Assembly: GCA_049459795.1 (NCBI GenBank)
Contig: JBMUDS010000001.1
Span: 62,001 to 126,000, forward strand
DNA length: 64,000 bases
Direction: 5' to 3'
DNA from: SYAN01 sp049459795
GTDB lineage: Bacteria; Actinomycetota; Actinomycetes; Nanopelagicales; Nanopelagicaceae
The notes beneath the pieces were generated by a model, which saw only the letters and a program-made list of their open reading frames with translations, did no database searches and had not been told where the DNA came from. Shown here one piece after another: positions 8,799 to 16,801 of the stretch (the stretch's first letter is position 1; each line of letters opens with the position of its first letter). Made by a program: the position numbers and the translations under genes.

Positions 8799-10307
8799 TT
8801 AGCCGGCGGCCTCACTTGCGTTTCGGTCGATGCTCTCTCGCAATGGTCGCTCACGTAATCTCGTGGTCAAGAGGAATCCAATGACGATCAACGGAAGTGC
8901 GATCCAAAAGACGAGCGAGAAGGCTCGATCAAAGCTGGTGAAGATCACCTCTTGGACTTCACCGGGCAATGTAGCGATGATCTCGGTGTTCTCCGTGACA
9001 CCTGCGATCGCATCTGGCGCCGATCCAGCAGGTAGGTTGTCACCGATCTCAGAGACGAATCGATTCGTGAGCACAGTGCCGAAAATCGCAGTCCCAAAGG
9101 AGGCACCGAGACTCCTGAAGAAGGTATTCGAACTCGTCGCGACACCCATATCTCGATACTCGACATCGTTTTGTAGCGCGATCACGATCGTTTGCATCGA
9201 AAGTCCAACGCCCATACCCATCAACATCGCATAGATCGCCAACTGCCAATAAGGCATCTCTTTGTTGATCGTCGTGAAGAGGAGCATCGCAGCCATGAGG
9301 ACCACCATGCCGATCACAGGGAATCGCTTGTACTTGCCGGTCTTCGAGATGAGCCGACCACTCGTGATCGCCATCGAGACGATACCGAGCATCATCGGAA
9401 TCAATCGGATGCCTGCCTCACTCGGTGTGTATTGCAGATTGACTTGCATGTAGAGCGGCAATAGGACGATTGCGCCGAACATGCCGGCTCCGATGATGAA
9501 ACCGATAACCGAAGTGAGCGAGAAGGTGTGGTTCTTGAAGAGTCGAAGTGGCAAGAGCGGCTCACTGACTCGCGACTCCCACCAGATGAAGGTCGCGGTG
9601 AAGATGATCGCGACGGCGAAATAGGTGAGCGTGAGGGGATGAAGCCATCCATCAGTGGGTCCCGTCACTGAGATGGCAAGGAGTACTGCTGTGACTCCCA
9701 CGATCATGAAGATCGCACCGAGATAGTCGATCGAATGTTTGAGATTGGGTTTGGGGATATGCAGGACGCTGAAGGTGACCAAGAGGGCAAGAACGCCGAA
9801 AGGTAGATTGATGTAGAAGATCCATCGCCAGCCTGTGATGCCGAGTATCTCGCCTTGATCGGCGAAGAATCCGCCGAGAAGCGGGCCGGCCACCGATGAG
9901 ACACCCCAGACTGCACCGAATAAGCCCTGATATTTGCCACGATCACGTGGCGAGACGATGTCTCCGATGATGATGAAGGAGAGAGCAAAGAGTCCTCCTG
10001 CACCAATCCCTTGGATCGCGCGGAAGAGGATCAATTGGGTCATCGTCGTCGCAGCACCAGCGAGGAAGGAACCGATCAAGAAGGTGCCGATCGCGAAGAT
10101 GTAGACCGGCCTTCTGCCATAGATGTCGGAGATCTTCCCGTAGAGCGGGGTGACGGCAGTCGATGTCAAGAGATAGGCAGTGACGACCCAGGTGTAATGC
10201 TCAAGACCATTGAACTCTTCGACGATCGATTTGAGCGCAGTCGAGACGATGGTCTGATCGAGGGCTGCTAGGAGTATGCCGGTCATCAGACCCGACATGA
10301 TGGTCAA
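8799..10307 (-). CDS. MFS transporter, DHA2/EmrB-QacA type (14 TM)
   Basis: Drug:H+ antiporter-2 family protein of 502 residues with 14 membrane helices. The start MTIMSGLMTGILLAALDQTI contains motif D1-like LDQTIVSTAL. Motif A is GKISDIYGRRPVYIFAIG near residue 57, the motif C-like antiporter signature is GLFGAVWGVSSVAGPLLGG near 125, and the WRWIFYINLPFG box typical of EmrB/QacA follows near 156. It probably exports amphiphilic toxic compounds. No regulator gene is adjacent; the 182 bp upstream is shared with the divergent ABC exporter genes, so the two exporters may respond together. Confidence 0.9.
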   Translation of the reverse strand: MTIMSGLMTGILLAALDQTIVSTALKSIVEEFNGLEHYTWVVTAYLLTSTAVTPLYGKISDIYGRRPVYIFAIGTFLIGSFLAGAATTMTQLILFRAIQGIGAGGLFALSFIIIGDIVSPRDRGKYQGLFGAVWGVSSVAGPLLGGFFADQGEILGITGWRWIFYINLPFGVLALLVTFSVLHIPKPNLKHSIDYLGAIFMIVGVTAVLLAISVTGPTDGWLHPLTLTYFAVAIIFTATFIWWESRVSEPLLPLRLFKNHTFSLTSVIGFIIGAGMFGAIVLLPLYMQVNLQYTPSEAGIRLIPMMLGIVSMAITSGRLISKTGKYKRFPVIGMVVLMAAMLLFTTINKEMPYWQLAIYAMLMGMGVGLSMQTIVIALQNDVEYRDMGVATSSNTFFRSLGASFGTAIFGTVLTNRFVSEIGDNLPAGSAPDAIAGVTENTEIIATLPGEVQEVIFTSFDRAFSLVFWIALPLIVIGFLLTTRLRERPLRESIDRNASEAAG

Positions 10308-10489
10308 AATCTCTTTATGTGTATGTTCTCGGGGTTTCGTGCTCGTGTCCTGCTCGTTCTTTTCGATTTCTTTGCCTTTCGTATAGAGTCAAGAGTGTAC
10401 TCCCCATTGATCGACGAAATCGTTATCTTGTTTAGAAGACTGAAAAAGTTCCTGTGTTGATGTGAGTGAATAGGTGAAGTGAACCGAAG

Positions 10490-11515
10490 ATGCCAAGCGT
10501 GATCGCTGAGAATCTAGTAAAGACTTATCGCACTCGTACCCGAGGGAAGAATCGGGGCAAAGAAGCGACGCAAAGCAAGGAAGTTAGAGCGCTCGATGGC
10601 TTATCCCTCGAAGTCGAAGAGGGGACTGTCCTCGGACTTCTTGGTCCTAATGGCGCAGGAAAGACTACGACGGTGAGAGTGCTCACTACTCTCATCACCC
10701 CTGACTCGGGCCGTGCTGAAGTCGCTGGCATCGACGTGATCAAGAATCCGAATGAAGTTCGAAAAGTCATCGGACTCTCCGGTCAATATGCGGCAGTCGA
10801 TGAGACGCTCACCGGATGGGATAACTTGGTGATGTTTGCGAGATTGCATCGCATCTCACCCGCCGGTGCGAAGAAACGAGCTGACGAGCTACTAGAACAG
10901 TTCTCGCTTACCGATGCCGCAAAACGTCCGATCAAGACATACTCGGGTGGCATGAGACGTCGACTTGATCTCGCTGCAACCTTGATCGTGAAACCAAAAG
11001 TCCTCTTTCTCGATGAACCGACCACGGGTCTGGATCCGCGCGGTCGGCAAGAGATGTGGTCCGTCATCAATTCGCTCGTCGATAGTGGTGTGACGCTTCT
11101 GCTTACGACACAGTATTTGGAAGAGGCTGACCAACTCGCCGATCAGATCGCAGTAATCGATCACGGTCGCGTGATCGCACGTGGTAGCGCTGATGAATTG
11201 AAGCGCCAGATCGGTGGCGAAAGACTCGAGATCATCGTGGAGCGAGAGCACCTGGAAGCGGTCCGACATATCGTCGAACGTGTCGCTGGAAATGTCATGG
11301 TCGATCAAGACTTGCGACAGGTATCGGCGCCGGTCACTACCGGAACCAAAGCGCTGATCGAAGCGGTTAAAGCTCTTGATGATGCCGGGATTCACCCGCT
11401 CGATCTCGGGCTGAAGCGACCCTCACTCGATGATGTATTCCTTTCTTTGACTGGACATGTCGCCGAAGAAGCGGATGAAGGCGAGCAAGCATTGGGGAAC
11501 GGGGTGACGAAGTGA
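10490..11515 (+). CDS. ABC exporter ATP-binding protein, DrrA family
   Basis: Nucleotide-binding subunit of a two-gene ABC-2 exporter of the daunorubicin-resistance (DrrAB) type. Walker A GPNGAGKTT is at residues 52-60, signature YSGGMRRRLDLAATL near 147, Walker B VLFLDEPTTGLDPRGR near 168, followed by the switch-region TQYLEEAD. The C-terminal 100 residues are the DrrA-type regulatory extension (DUF4162-like). An 18-residue basic insert (RTRTRGKNRGKEATQSKE) between the first two strands is longer than usual. The end overlaps the permease start by 4 bp. Substrate is unknown; such systems export drugs, glycolipids or siderophores. Confidence 0.93.
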   Translation: MPSVIAENLVKTYRTRTRGKNRGKEATQSKEVRALDGLSLEVEEGTVLGLLGPNGAGKTTTVRVLTTLITPDSGRAEVAGIDVIKNPNEVRKVIGLSGQYAAVDETLTGWDNLVMFARLHRISPAGAKKRADELLEQFSLTDAAKRPIKTYSGGMRRRLDLAATLIVKPKVLFLDEPTTGLDPRGRQEMWSVINSLVDSGVTLLLTTQYLEEADQLADQIAVIDHGRVIARGSADELKRQIGGERLEIIVEREHLEAVRHIVERVAGNVMVDQDLRQVSAPVTTGTKALIEAVKALDDAGIHPLDLGLKRPSLDDVFLSLTGHVAEEADEGEQALGNGVTK

Positions 11516-12321
11516 ATTCTTTGATCAATGGCATGAACGACTCACTCGTCATCATGAAGCGACAGCTTCTCCAATTGGTGCGAATCCCAGAAGTCCTGAT
11601 CTTCTCAACCATCCAACCTGTGATGTTCGTACTCCTCTTCCGCTACGTATTCGGCGGTTCCATCTCAACCGGACTCCCAGGGGTCGATTACGTGCAATTG
11701 TTGATGCCAGGGATCTTCGTCCAGACAGTGGCCTTCACTTTGGCAGGAACCGCAGTCGGGCTGGCACAAGATATGGAGAAGGGTCTGATCGATAGGTTCC
11801 GATCACTGCCGATCTCTCGTTCTGCTGTGGTGATCGGGCGAGCTCTTGGTGATTCAGCACTCAATGTCGTCGTACTGGTAGTGATGGGCCTTGCGGGATT
11901 CCTCGTCGGATGGCGACCTAGTTCCTCCATCCCTTCGATCATCGCAGGATTCCTCTTCCTCTTGCTCTTCGGATTCGCGATGTCTTGGATCGGCGTATTG
12001 ATCGGGCTCTCAGTACGTGAGGCACGGGTGGCGAACTCGCTCGTATTCCTCACGGTATTCCCGCTGACATTCTTGTCGAACGCCTTCGCACCGACGACGG
12101 GAATGCCTAAGGCGCTTCAATACTTCGCAGAGTGGAATCCGGTATCGACGATGGTGGCAGCGTGTCGCGAGCTCTTCGGACTCACCAACATCTTCGGTGT
12201 GACAGCGGATTCGTTGCCGGCACAGCAACCGATATTGATGTCTTTTATCTACATGTTGCTCTTGATGGCTCTCTTCATCCCACTCAGCGTGCGAAAGTAC
12301 AAGCGCTCCTCAGCTCGTTAA
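11512..12321 (+). CDS. ABC-2 type permease, DrrB family
   Basis: Membrane subunit pairing with the ATPase just upstream (GTGA overlap). Protein of 269 residues with six membrane helices and the ABC-2 conserved region: an amphipathic N-terminal helix (VIMKRQLLQLVRIPEVLIFS), then VMFVLLFRYVFGGSI. The EKGLIDRFRSLPISRSAVVIGRAL coupling segment near residue 92 is followed by FLSNAFAPTTGMPKALQYFA and EWNPVSTMVAACRELFG near 203, motifs typical of DrrB/NodJ permeases. Its TAA is shared with the convergent greA stop through TTAA. Confidence 0.92.
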   Translation: MNSLINGMNDSLVIMKRQLLQLVRIPEVLIFSTIQPVMFVLLFRYVFGGSISTGLPGVDYVQLLMPGIFVQTVAFTLAGTAVGLAQDMEKGLIDRFRSLPISRSAVVIGRALGDSALNVVVLVVMGLAGFLVGWRPSSSIPSIIAGFLFLLLFGFAMSWIGVLIGLSVREARVANSLVFLTVFPLTFLSNAFAPTTGMPKALQYFAEWNPVSTMVAACRELFGLTNIFGVTADSLPAQQPILMSFIYMLLLMALFIPLSVRKYKRSSAR

Positions 12322-12803
12322 GCGAAAGGTTCTGCTTCGAGGATCGCTACCTTGATCTCACGGCCATTGGGTGCGGTGTAAGTGACGGTATCGCCGACCT
12401 TTGCGCCCATGATCGCAGAACCTAGAGGTGACTTCTCGCTATAGACGTCGAGGTCAGTGGTTGCGATCTCGCGTGAGCCAAGTAGGAATCGCATCTCGTC
12501 TCCGCCAATATCGACTGTGACTTTCATGCCTAATCCAACGACTCCGGATTCGCTCGCTGGTGGTGTGCCGATGATCGCATGTTCCAACATGTGACGAAGT
12601 TGTCTGATCCGAGCCTCTATCTTTCCTTGCTCTTCTCGGGCTGCGTGATAGCCGCCATTCTCCTTGAGGTCGCCCTCTGCGCGGGCAGCCTCGATACGTT
12701 TGACGATCTCACTTCGCGCTGGACCTTCCAAGTGGGCGAGTTCAGAAGAGAGTCGATCAGCCGCTTCTTGCGTCAACCAGGTTTGAGTCGTTTCGCTACT
12801 CAT
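12318..12803 (-). CDS. greA: Transcription elongation factor GreA
   Basis: Binds the secondary channel of RNA polymerase and stimulates cleavage of backtracked transcripts. Protein of 161 residues: an N-terminal coiled coil (LTQEAADRLSSELAHLEG, then RIEAARAEGDLKENGGYHAA near residue 38, which contains the acidic tip residues D and E), and a C-terminal FKBP-like globular domain ending in GREIKVAILEAE. The segment NGGYHAAREEQGKIEARI is diagnostic for GreA, with NGGY in place of the proteobacterial NAEY, a common actinobacterial variant. The next gene on the strand's upstream side is DUF4307, a usual greA neighbour in Actinobacteria. Confidence 0.95.
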   Translation of the reverse strand: MSSETTQTWLTQEAADRLSSELAHLEGPARSEIVKRIEAARAEGDLKENGGYHAAREEQGKIEARIRQLRHMLEHAIIGTPPASESGVVGLGMKVTVDIGGDEMRFLLGSREIATTDLDVYSEKSPLGSAIMGAKVGDTVTYTAPNGREIKVAILEAEPFA

Positions 12804-12814
12804 AAGGGCGTAAC

Positions 12815-13228
12815 TTACTGGAGTCGATCACATCCGACGATTCCGGCGTTCACCGCTCGGGTCCTCGTGGGGATGATTCGGGTGAGAACCTCTTTTGTGG
12901 GGCGTTGGTTTGCTGCGAACCGGTCGGTGACTTCGCCGACGATGTTCTTATCGAAGTCACGTGCGACGAGAGTACAGAGCATACGAATCCCAGGTTCATT
13001 TCTCTCGACAAGATAAGTGATCTCGATCTTAGAAGCATTGATCACTTCGAATGCAATCAATTCGTGTCGAATGCTTGGTTGTGAATGATAGCCAGCACTC
13101 CAGAGCAACCAAGGAATACCGATGAGAGCAACGAGCGCAGCGGGAATCTTCCAACGAGGTGCATGGAGATAGTGCTTGCCATAACGCTCGCTGAGGAAGG
13201 TCTCTTCTTCGCTCATCTCTCGCTTCAT
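12815..13228 (-). CDS. DUF4307 membrane-anchored protein
   Basis: Up to 137 residues; the fourth codon downstream is another ATG (13216) that could be the true start. A cytoplasmic N-terminus with LSERYGKHYLHAPRW leads into one membrane helix (AALVALIGIPWLLWSAGYH, about 31-49) and an extracytoplasmic beta-rich domain ending in RAVNAGIVGCDRL. This matches the actinobacterial DUF4307 family in length, topology and position next to greA. Function unknown. In mycobacteria the mycothiol conjugate amidase gene mca follows; it is not present here. Confidence 0.8.
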   Translation of the reverse strand: MKREMSEEETFLSERYGKHYLHAPRWKIPAALVALIGIPWLLWSAGYHSQPSIRHELIAFEVINASKIEITYLVERNEPGIRMLCTLVARDFDKNIVGEVTDRFAANQRPTKEVLTRIIPTRTRAVNAGIVGCDRLQ

Positions 13229-13253
13229 CTCTGGCAGTTATACTCGTCCGACT

Positions 13254-13394
13254 ATGGAAGAGACAAGTTATGACCCAGGTATCGCGGGTTCCATCGTCTT
13301 CTCTTCGCTCACCATCGCGGTGATCCTGCTTCTCATCTCATTCCATCGTCGGTATAAGAGAATGCAGCAAAAGCGTGACGATCAATCGAACTAA
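13254..13394 (+). CDS. Small single-helix membrane protein upstream of SURF1
   Basis: A 46-codon reading frame: short acidic N-terminus (MEETSYDPGIAG), one hydrophobic helix (SIVFSSLTIAVILLLISF, residues 13-30), then a strongly basic tail (HRRYKRMQQKRDDQ). That topology, with the positive charge inside, is that of a real bitopic micro-protein. The last 20 bp overlap the GTG start of the SURF1 gene, suggesting translational coupling and a role with the cytochrome oxidase assembly factor. There is no recognisable family and the start lacks a strong Shine-Dalgarno, so this is a supported guess. Confidence 0.6.
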   Translation: MEETSYDPGIAGSIVFSSLTIAVILLLISFHRRYKRMQQKRDDQSN

Positions 13395-14160
13395 GAATCT
13401 CGTCGTACTCGTAGCACAGGCTCTCCTGGTCGGAGTCCTAGTCATCACTTTCTCGGCGCTCGCTCTCTGGCAATGGGATCGAGCGGAGCAACATCAGGAA
13501 CTTGAGCAGGAACTTGCACGAATAGCCATGATGGATCCGACACCGCTCACCATGCTCCATCGCCCTCAAGTTGCTCTCGATGGTGAAGTCACCAATCGGC
13601 GTGTGACCGTCACTGGAATCTATAGAGACTCTTTCATCGCGAAGCGACAAGAGCAGGGTGATTATCACGTGATGCTCTTGGAAGTAGAAGGAACGCTCCC
13701 TAGGGCAGCGATCTTGGTCGCTCGAGAACTGATCGATGGGTCACCGACAGATTCGCAGCTCCAGACTGTTGGAAGCGAGGTGCAGATCCTGGCCCGGCTC
13801 TTGCCCGCGCAACGTGAGGATCGAGATCCGAACGCCCGATCGAGTGGTGATCGGAGTTCACTGGTTCGAATCGATAGTGCACTCCTTGTGGAACGTATCT
13901 CTGACCCTTCTCTCCTCCTGTATGACGGCTACCTTCTGCTCCACGAGGAGCGACGCTCTGGCTCACTAGTCGAGCTCGACTCGATCGCTGATGAGATCGC
14001 AGAACCGACCATCCCTGGGTACTACTGGCAGCACATCTCTTATGTGGTGATCTGGTTCTTGATGGCGGGATTGACTCTCTATCTCCCGTTCTATCAACGC
14101 TCCAGAAATAGAATCTCCCGAACAACCCATAACCTCAACCAGGTACCGGAGGGCGAGTGA
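13375..14160 (+). CDS. SURF1 family cytochrome oxidase assembly protein
   Basis: Assembly factor for heme-copper terminal oxidase (aa3 type), held in the membrane by two helices. The N-terminal helix is LVVLVAQALLVGVLVITFSALALW followed by the hallmark WQWDRAEQ (about residue 36). The periplasmic loop contains GEVTNRRVTVTGIYRD near 69, a conserved SURF1 segment. The C-terminal helix is YYWQHISYVVIWFLMAGLTLYLPFY, with HISYVVIWF matching the family's HxxYAxxWF motif. Length (261) is normal. GTG start; the stop overlaps the DUF3817 start. The oxidase genes themselves are not in the window. Confidence 0.9.
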   Translation: MTINRTKNLVVLVAQALLVGVLVITFSALALWQWDRAEQHQELEQELARIAMMDPTPLTMLHRPQVALDGEVTNRRVTVTGIYRDSFIAKRQEQGDYHVMLLEVEGTLPRAAILVARELIDGSPTDSQLQTVGSEVQILARLLPAQREDRDPNARSSGDRSSLVRIDSALLVERISDPSLLLYDGYLLLHEERRSGSLVELDSIADEIAEPTIPGYYWQHISYVVIWFLMAGLTLYLPFYQRSRNRISRTTHNLNQVPEGE

Positions 14161-14465
14161 TGAGATCGATGAGTGGCGTGACGACTCGATTTCGAGTGAT
14201 GGCTGTGATCGCAGGAGTTATGTCGATCCTGCTCTGGTTCGTCGAGCTACCTGTCGTTTACCTGATGGATGCCCCAGAGCTAGAGGCGAAGGTCAAGTGG
14301 ATCCCATATGCGCACGGGTACATCTATGCGTTCTATGTCCTCACTGCGATCCACTATGCAGCACGGGCGAGATGGAGTGTGCCGCGGATGCTAGGACTCA
14401 TCCTTGCTGGAACCCTCCCTGTCGCTTCATTCATTGCTGAGAGGCGAATCGCTAGACGCTCTTGA
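14160..14465 (+). CDS. DUF3817 family membrane protein
   Basis: About 101 residues with three membrane helices. The diagnostic features are FRVMAVIAGVMSILLWFVEL at the start and IPYAHGYIYAFYVLTAIHYA near residue 48. The latter holds the HG(Y/F) motif of DUF3817, a small actinobacterial membrane family of unknown function often found beside SURF1, which is the arrangement here (TGATG overlap). ATG 14160 is preferred over the GTG one codon earlier. Confidence 0.85.
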   Translation: MRSMSGVTTRFRVMAVIAGVMSILLWFVELPVVYLMDAPELEAKVKWIPYAHGYIYAFYVLTAIHYAARARWSVPRMLGLILAGTLPVASFIAERRIARRS

Positions 14466-14597
14466 GTATGCGCCCTTGAAGTCGAACACGGCGTGGCTTC
14501 CACTTAAGAAAGTGTTCGCCTCGTACCTTTTGCCTGTGACCGATTTCGATCGGGTCGCAGGTATTAAAGGAAACTTCACTTCGCGGGGGAGCTTCAG
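14466..14597 (+). other. Intergenic region with UUCG-capped hairpin ahead of phoH
   Basis: No gene seen. Its main feature is a hairpin at 14533-14561: CCTGTGACC pairs with GGTCGCAGG (one G-U), continued inward by GAT/ATC around a TTCG tetraloop with a single bulged G. That is a 12-bp stem with the most stable tetraloop class. No T-tract follows on either strand, so it is either a U-less actinobacterial terminator for the SURF1-DUF3817 unit or a structured phoH leader. GGGGGAG at 14585-14591 is the probable phoH ribosome binding site. Confidence 0.6.
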
Positions 14598-15908
14598 ATA
14601 ACACCAACACGTATCACCTACGTACTTGATACCAGTGTTCTCCTGGCAGATCCTGGCGCCATCTATAGATTCGCAGAGCACAGCGTCGTCATACCGATCG
14701 CAGTCATCGGAGAGTTAGAGAGCAAGCGAGACCATCCAGAACTCGGTTACTTCGCAAGAACCGCACTCCGTGCCTTGGATGATCTACGTACTCGTCATGG
14801 TCGACTTGATGAACCATTGCCACTCAATGATCACGGCGGCACTCTCTCGGTCGAACTCAACCATGCAGATCCATCAACCTTGCCGAGTGGACTCAATCGC
14901 GACGGAACCAATGATTCTCGGATCCTGGCAGTTGCGAAGAATCTCTCCACTGATGGAGAACAGGTCGTCCTGGTCAGTAAGGATCTTCCGCTCCGAGTGA
15001 AGGCATCTTCAGTTGGCGTCGAAGCCGAGGAGTATCGGGCCGAACTCGCACCGAGTTCTGGGTGGACCGGTATGGATGAGATCGCTGTCGGCGGTTCCGT
15101 GATCGATGCTCTCTACAAGGAAGAGCGAGTCTCATGCGACGAGGTTCGAGACCTTCCATGTCACACCGGTGTCGTCTTGCATTCAGAGAAGGGTTCAGCG
15201 TTAGCGCGCGTTACAGCTGATAAGCGATTGATGTTGGTGCGCGGGGATCGAAACGCATTCGGACTCCATGGCAGGAGCGCAGAGCAACGAGTGGCGCTAG
15301 ACCTTCTCCTCGACAATGAAGTAGGCATCGTCTCCCTAGGCGGAAGAGCGGGAACTGGAAAGTCAGCACTTGCACTGTCTGCTGGTCTTGAGGCGGTCAT
15401 GGAGCGAGGTCTCCATAAGAAGGTGGTGGTCTTCCGTCCGCTCTATCCCGTCGGGGGACAAGAACTCGGTTACCTTCCGGGAAGCGAAGGGGAGAAGATG
15501 TCTCCCTGGGCGCAGGCGGTCTTTGACACCCTTGGTGCGATTGTCACCCCTCATGTCATCGAAGAGATCATGGATCGAGGATTGATCGAAGTGCTTCCAT
15601 TGACTCACATCCGAGGGCGCTCGCTCCATGATGCCTTCGTGATCGTCGATGAGGCGCAGTCCTTGGAACGGGGCGTCCTCTTGACCGTCCTCTCTCGTAT
15701 CGGTCAGGGATCACGAGTAGTCCTGACCCATGATGTGGCACAGCGGGACAACCTCCGAGTCGGCCGTCATGACGGAGTCGTCGCGGTGGTGGAGTCGCTG
15801 AAGGGCCATCCGCTCTTCGCCCACATCACTCTGACCCGCAGCGAGCGCTCTCCGATCGCCGCCCTTGTGACTGAGATGCTTGAGGATCCGATCCAACAAG
15901 CAATCTAG
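14598..15908 (+). CDS. PIN domain-PhoH family ATPase (PhoH2-like)
   Basis: About 436 residues in the PIN-PhoH (PhoH2) architecture: an N-terminal PIN ribonuclease domain (YVLDTSVLLADPGAIYRF, acidic D in LDTS; later NDSRILAVAKNL and SKDLPLRVKA), then a RecA-like PhoH helicase with Walker A GRAGTGKSALA near residue 248 and Walker B FVIVDEAQ near 347. PhoH2 proteins are sequence-specific RNA helicase-nucleases. The PIN homology begins within a few codons of 14598, yet the frame upstream to the TAA at 14565 has no ATG, GTG, TTG or CTG. The best-placed codon is ATA 14598, six bases after GGGGGAG. The first conventional start in frame would remove most of the PIN domain. Confidence 0.88.
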   Translation: MTPTRITYVLDTSVLLADPGAIYRFAEHSVVIPIAVIGELESKRDHPELGYFARTALRALDDLRTRHGRLDEPLPLNDHGGTLSVELNHADPSTLPSGLNRDGTNDSRILAVAKNLSTDGEQVVLVSKDLPLRVKASSVGVEAEEYRAELAPSSGWTGMDEIAVGGSVIDALYKEERVSCDEVRDLPCHTGVVLHSEKGSALARVTADKRLMLVRGDRNAFGLHGRSAEQRVALDLLLDNEVGIVSLGGRAGTGKSALALSAGLEAVMERGLHKKVVVFRPLYPVGGQELGYLPGSEGEKMSPWAQAVFDTLGAIVTPHVIEEIMDRGLIEVLPLTHIRGRSLHDAFVIVDEAQSLERGVLLTVLSRIGQGSRVVLTHDVAQRDNLRVGRHDGVVAVVESLKGHPLFAHITLTRSERSPIAALVTEMLEDPIQQAI

Positions 15909-16204
15909 GGCTTGGAAGAATCCCACAGCGACAAATCGGGCTTATTGGACTTACACCTTTCTGACCTGCGGTTTTCTTTATTCACAATGACCTCTCATGA
16001 AATTTCATCCCCAACTCTGGCTCGTTGGATTTGCAGAGCCCCCACTCGTAAGTCACCCTAAAGCCCTTCCCGTTGACTCTCGCCTTGGGTTAAGCCCTCT
16101 GGTTTAAGCCAAGGAAATCGGTCGCGGACTGAATCACACTGTTGTGATTCAGCGTTTGGGTCAGGTCCCAGAAATGGTGCCAGAAAGAGTGAGGAGGTGA
16201 AGAG
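15909..16204 (+). promoter_or_regulatory. Long leader with tandem hairpins upstream of lysozyme-fold gene
   Basis: No protein-coding gene seen. Two inverted repeats lie close together. The first is at 16083-16114: left arm CCTTGGGTTAAGCC, loop CTCT, right arm GGTTTAAGCCAAGG, with 13 of 14 positions pairing including one G-U. The second is at 16129-16152: CTGAATCACA, loop CTGT, TGTGATTCAG, a perfect 10-bp repeat. Neither has a T-tract. They could be RNA hairpins of a cis-regulatory leader or, for the second, a dimeric repressor operator. A good Shine-Dalgarno (GAGGAGGTGA, 16191-16200) precedes the ATG. Actinobacterial genes for secreted cell wall enzymes often carry a c-di-AMP riboswitch, but I could not match that consensus here. 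Confidence 0.6.
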
Positions 16205-16786
16205 ATGCGAGCACGATTACGTAGACCAGCGGTCCTTGCGGCCTTCGTCCTCCTCTTCCTCCATGGAACCGAACCTTCATACGCCTCGGTAACGATGCGA
16301 GTCGGGGTGGATCTCTACCTCGAGTCCTCTGATCGGGTAGCTCCAGCCGAACCGCGTCTCACCGCACCAGAGCTCACCCTCCCGGCGCTGATGGCATTCG
16401 TCGATTCAAAGGCAGGGGTGAAGTCCTCCGACCTCCAGGCGGTCTCGCTTCTCGCTCGGGAGATCTTCAAGGCGAAGAAGCCGAATGGTGCTCGAGCTGC
16501 CGCGAAGGAGATGGCCAAGGAGAGATACGGCTGGGGTCGATACCAGTTCGGTTGTCTCGACACCCTTTGGACGAAAGAGAGCAATTGGAATTTCAGAGCG
16601 CGCAACCCACGCACCGGTGCATACGGAATCCCACAGGCTCTGCCAGCATCGAAGATGGCGATCCGCGGAGATGATTGGCGAACCAACCCTTTGACCCAGA
16701 TCTCATGGGGGATGCATTACGTCGATGTCAGGTACGAGACTCCCTGCAAGGCACTTCGTAAGTTCCAGCGCTCGCGCTACTACTAA
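16205..16786 (+). CDS. Secreted transglycosylase-like (lysozyme-fold) protein
   Basis: Protein of 193 residues with a Sec signal peptide (MRARLRRPAVLAAFVLLFLHGTEPSYAS, cleavage near residue 28). The C-terminal 90 residues are a short lytic-transglycosylase/resuscitation-type domain: FGCLDTLWTKESNWNFRARN near 110 has the catalytic-type Glu in the ESNW motif, then GAYGIPQALPASKM near 136, then NPLTQISWGMHYVDVRY near 160. This matches the actinobacterial SLT-like proteins that cleave or remodel peptidoglycan. There is no LysM or other wall-binding domain. It is transcribed alone from a structured leader. Confidence 0.85.
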   Translation: MRARLRRPAVLAAFVLLFLHGTEPSYASVTMRVGVDLYLESSDRVAPAEPRLTAPELTLPALMAFVDSKAGVKSSDLQAVSLLAREIFKAKKPNGARAAAKEMAKERYGWGRYQFGCLDTLWTKESNWNFRARNPRTGAYGIPQALPASKMAIRGDDWRTNPLTQISWGMHYVDVRYETPCKALRKFQRSRYY

Positions 16787-16801
16787 GAGCGCTACGGTGA
16801 A

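Noticed and set aside
10308..10489. Operator or promoter between the MFS and DrrAB exporter genes
   Set aside because: I looked for paired -35/-10 boxes and palindromes on both strands and found none good enough to report.
10892..11395. Open frame antisense to the DrrA-type ATPase
   Set aside because: The ATPase motifs on the plus strand are complete; the antisense product is compositionally odd and lacks a ribosome binding site.
15909..16204. c-di-AMP (ydaO-type) riboswitch upstream of the lysozyme-fold gene
   Set aside because: Context fits, but I could not find the conserved core motifs; only generic hairpins are visible, so I describe it as an unassigned leader.
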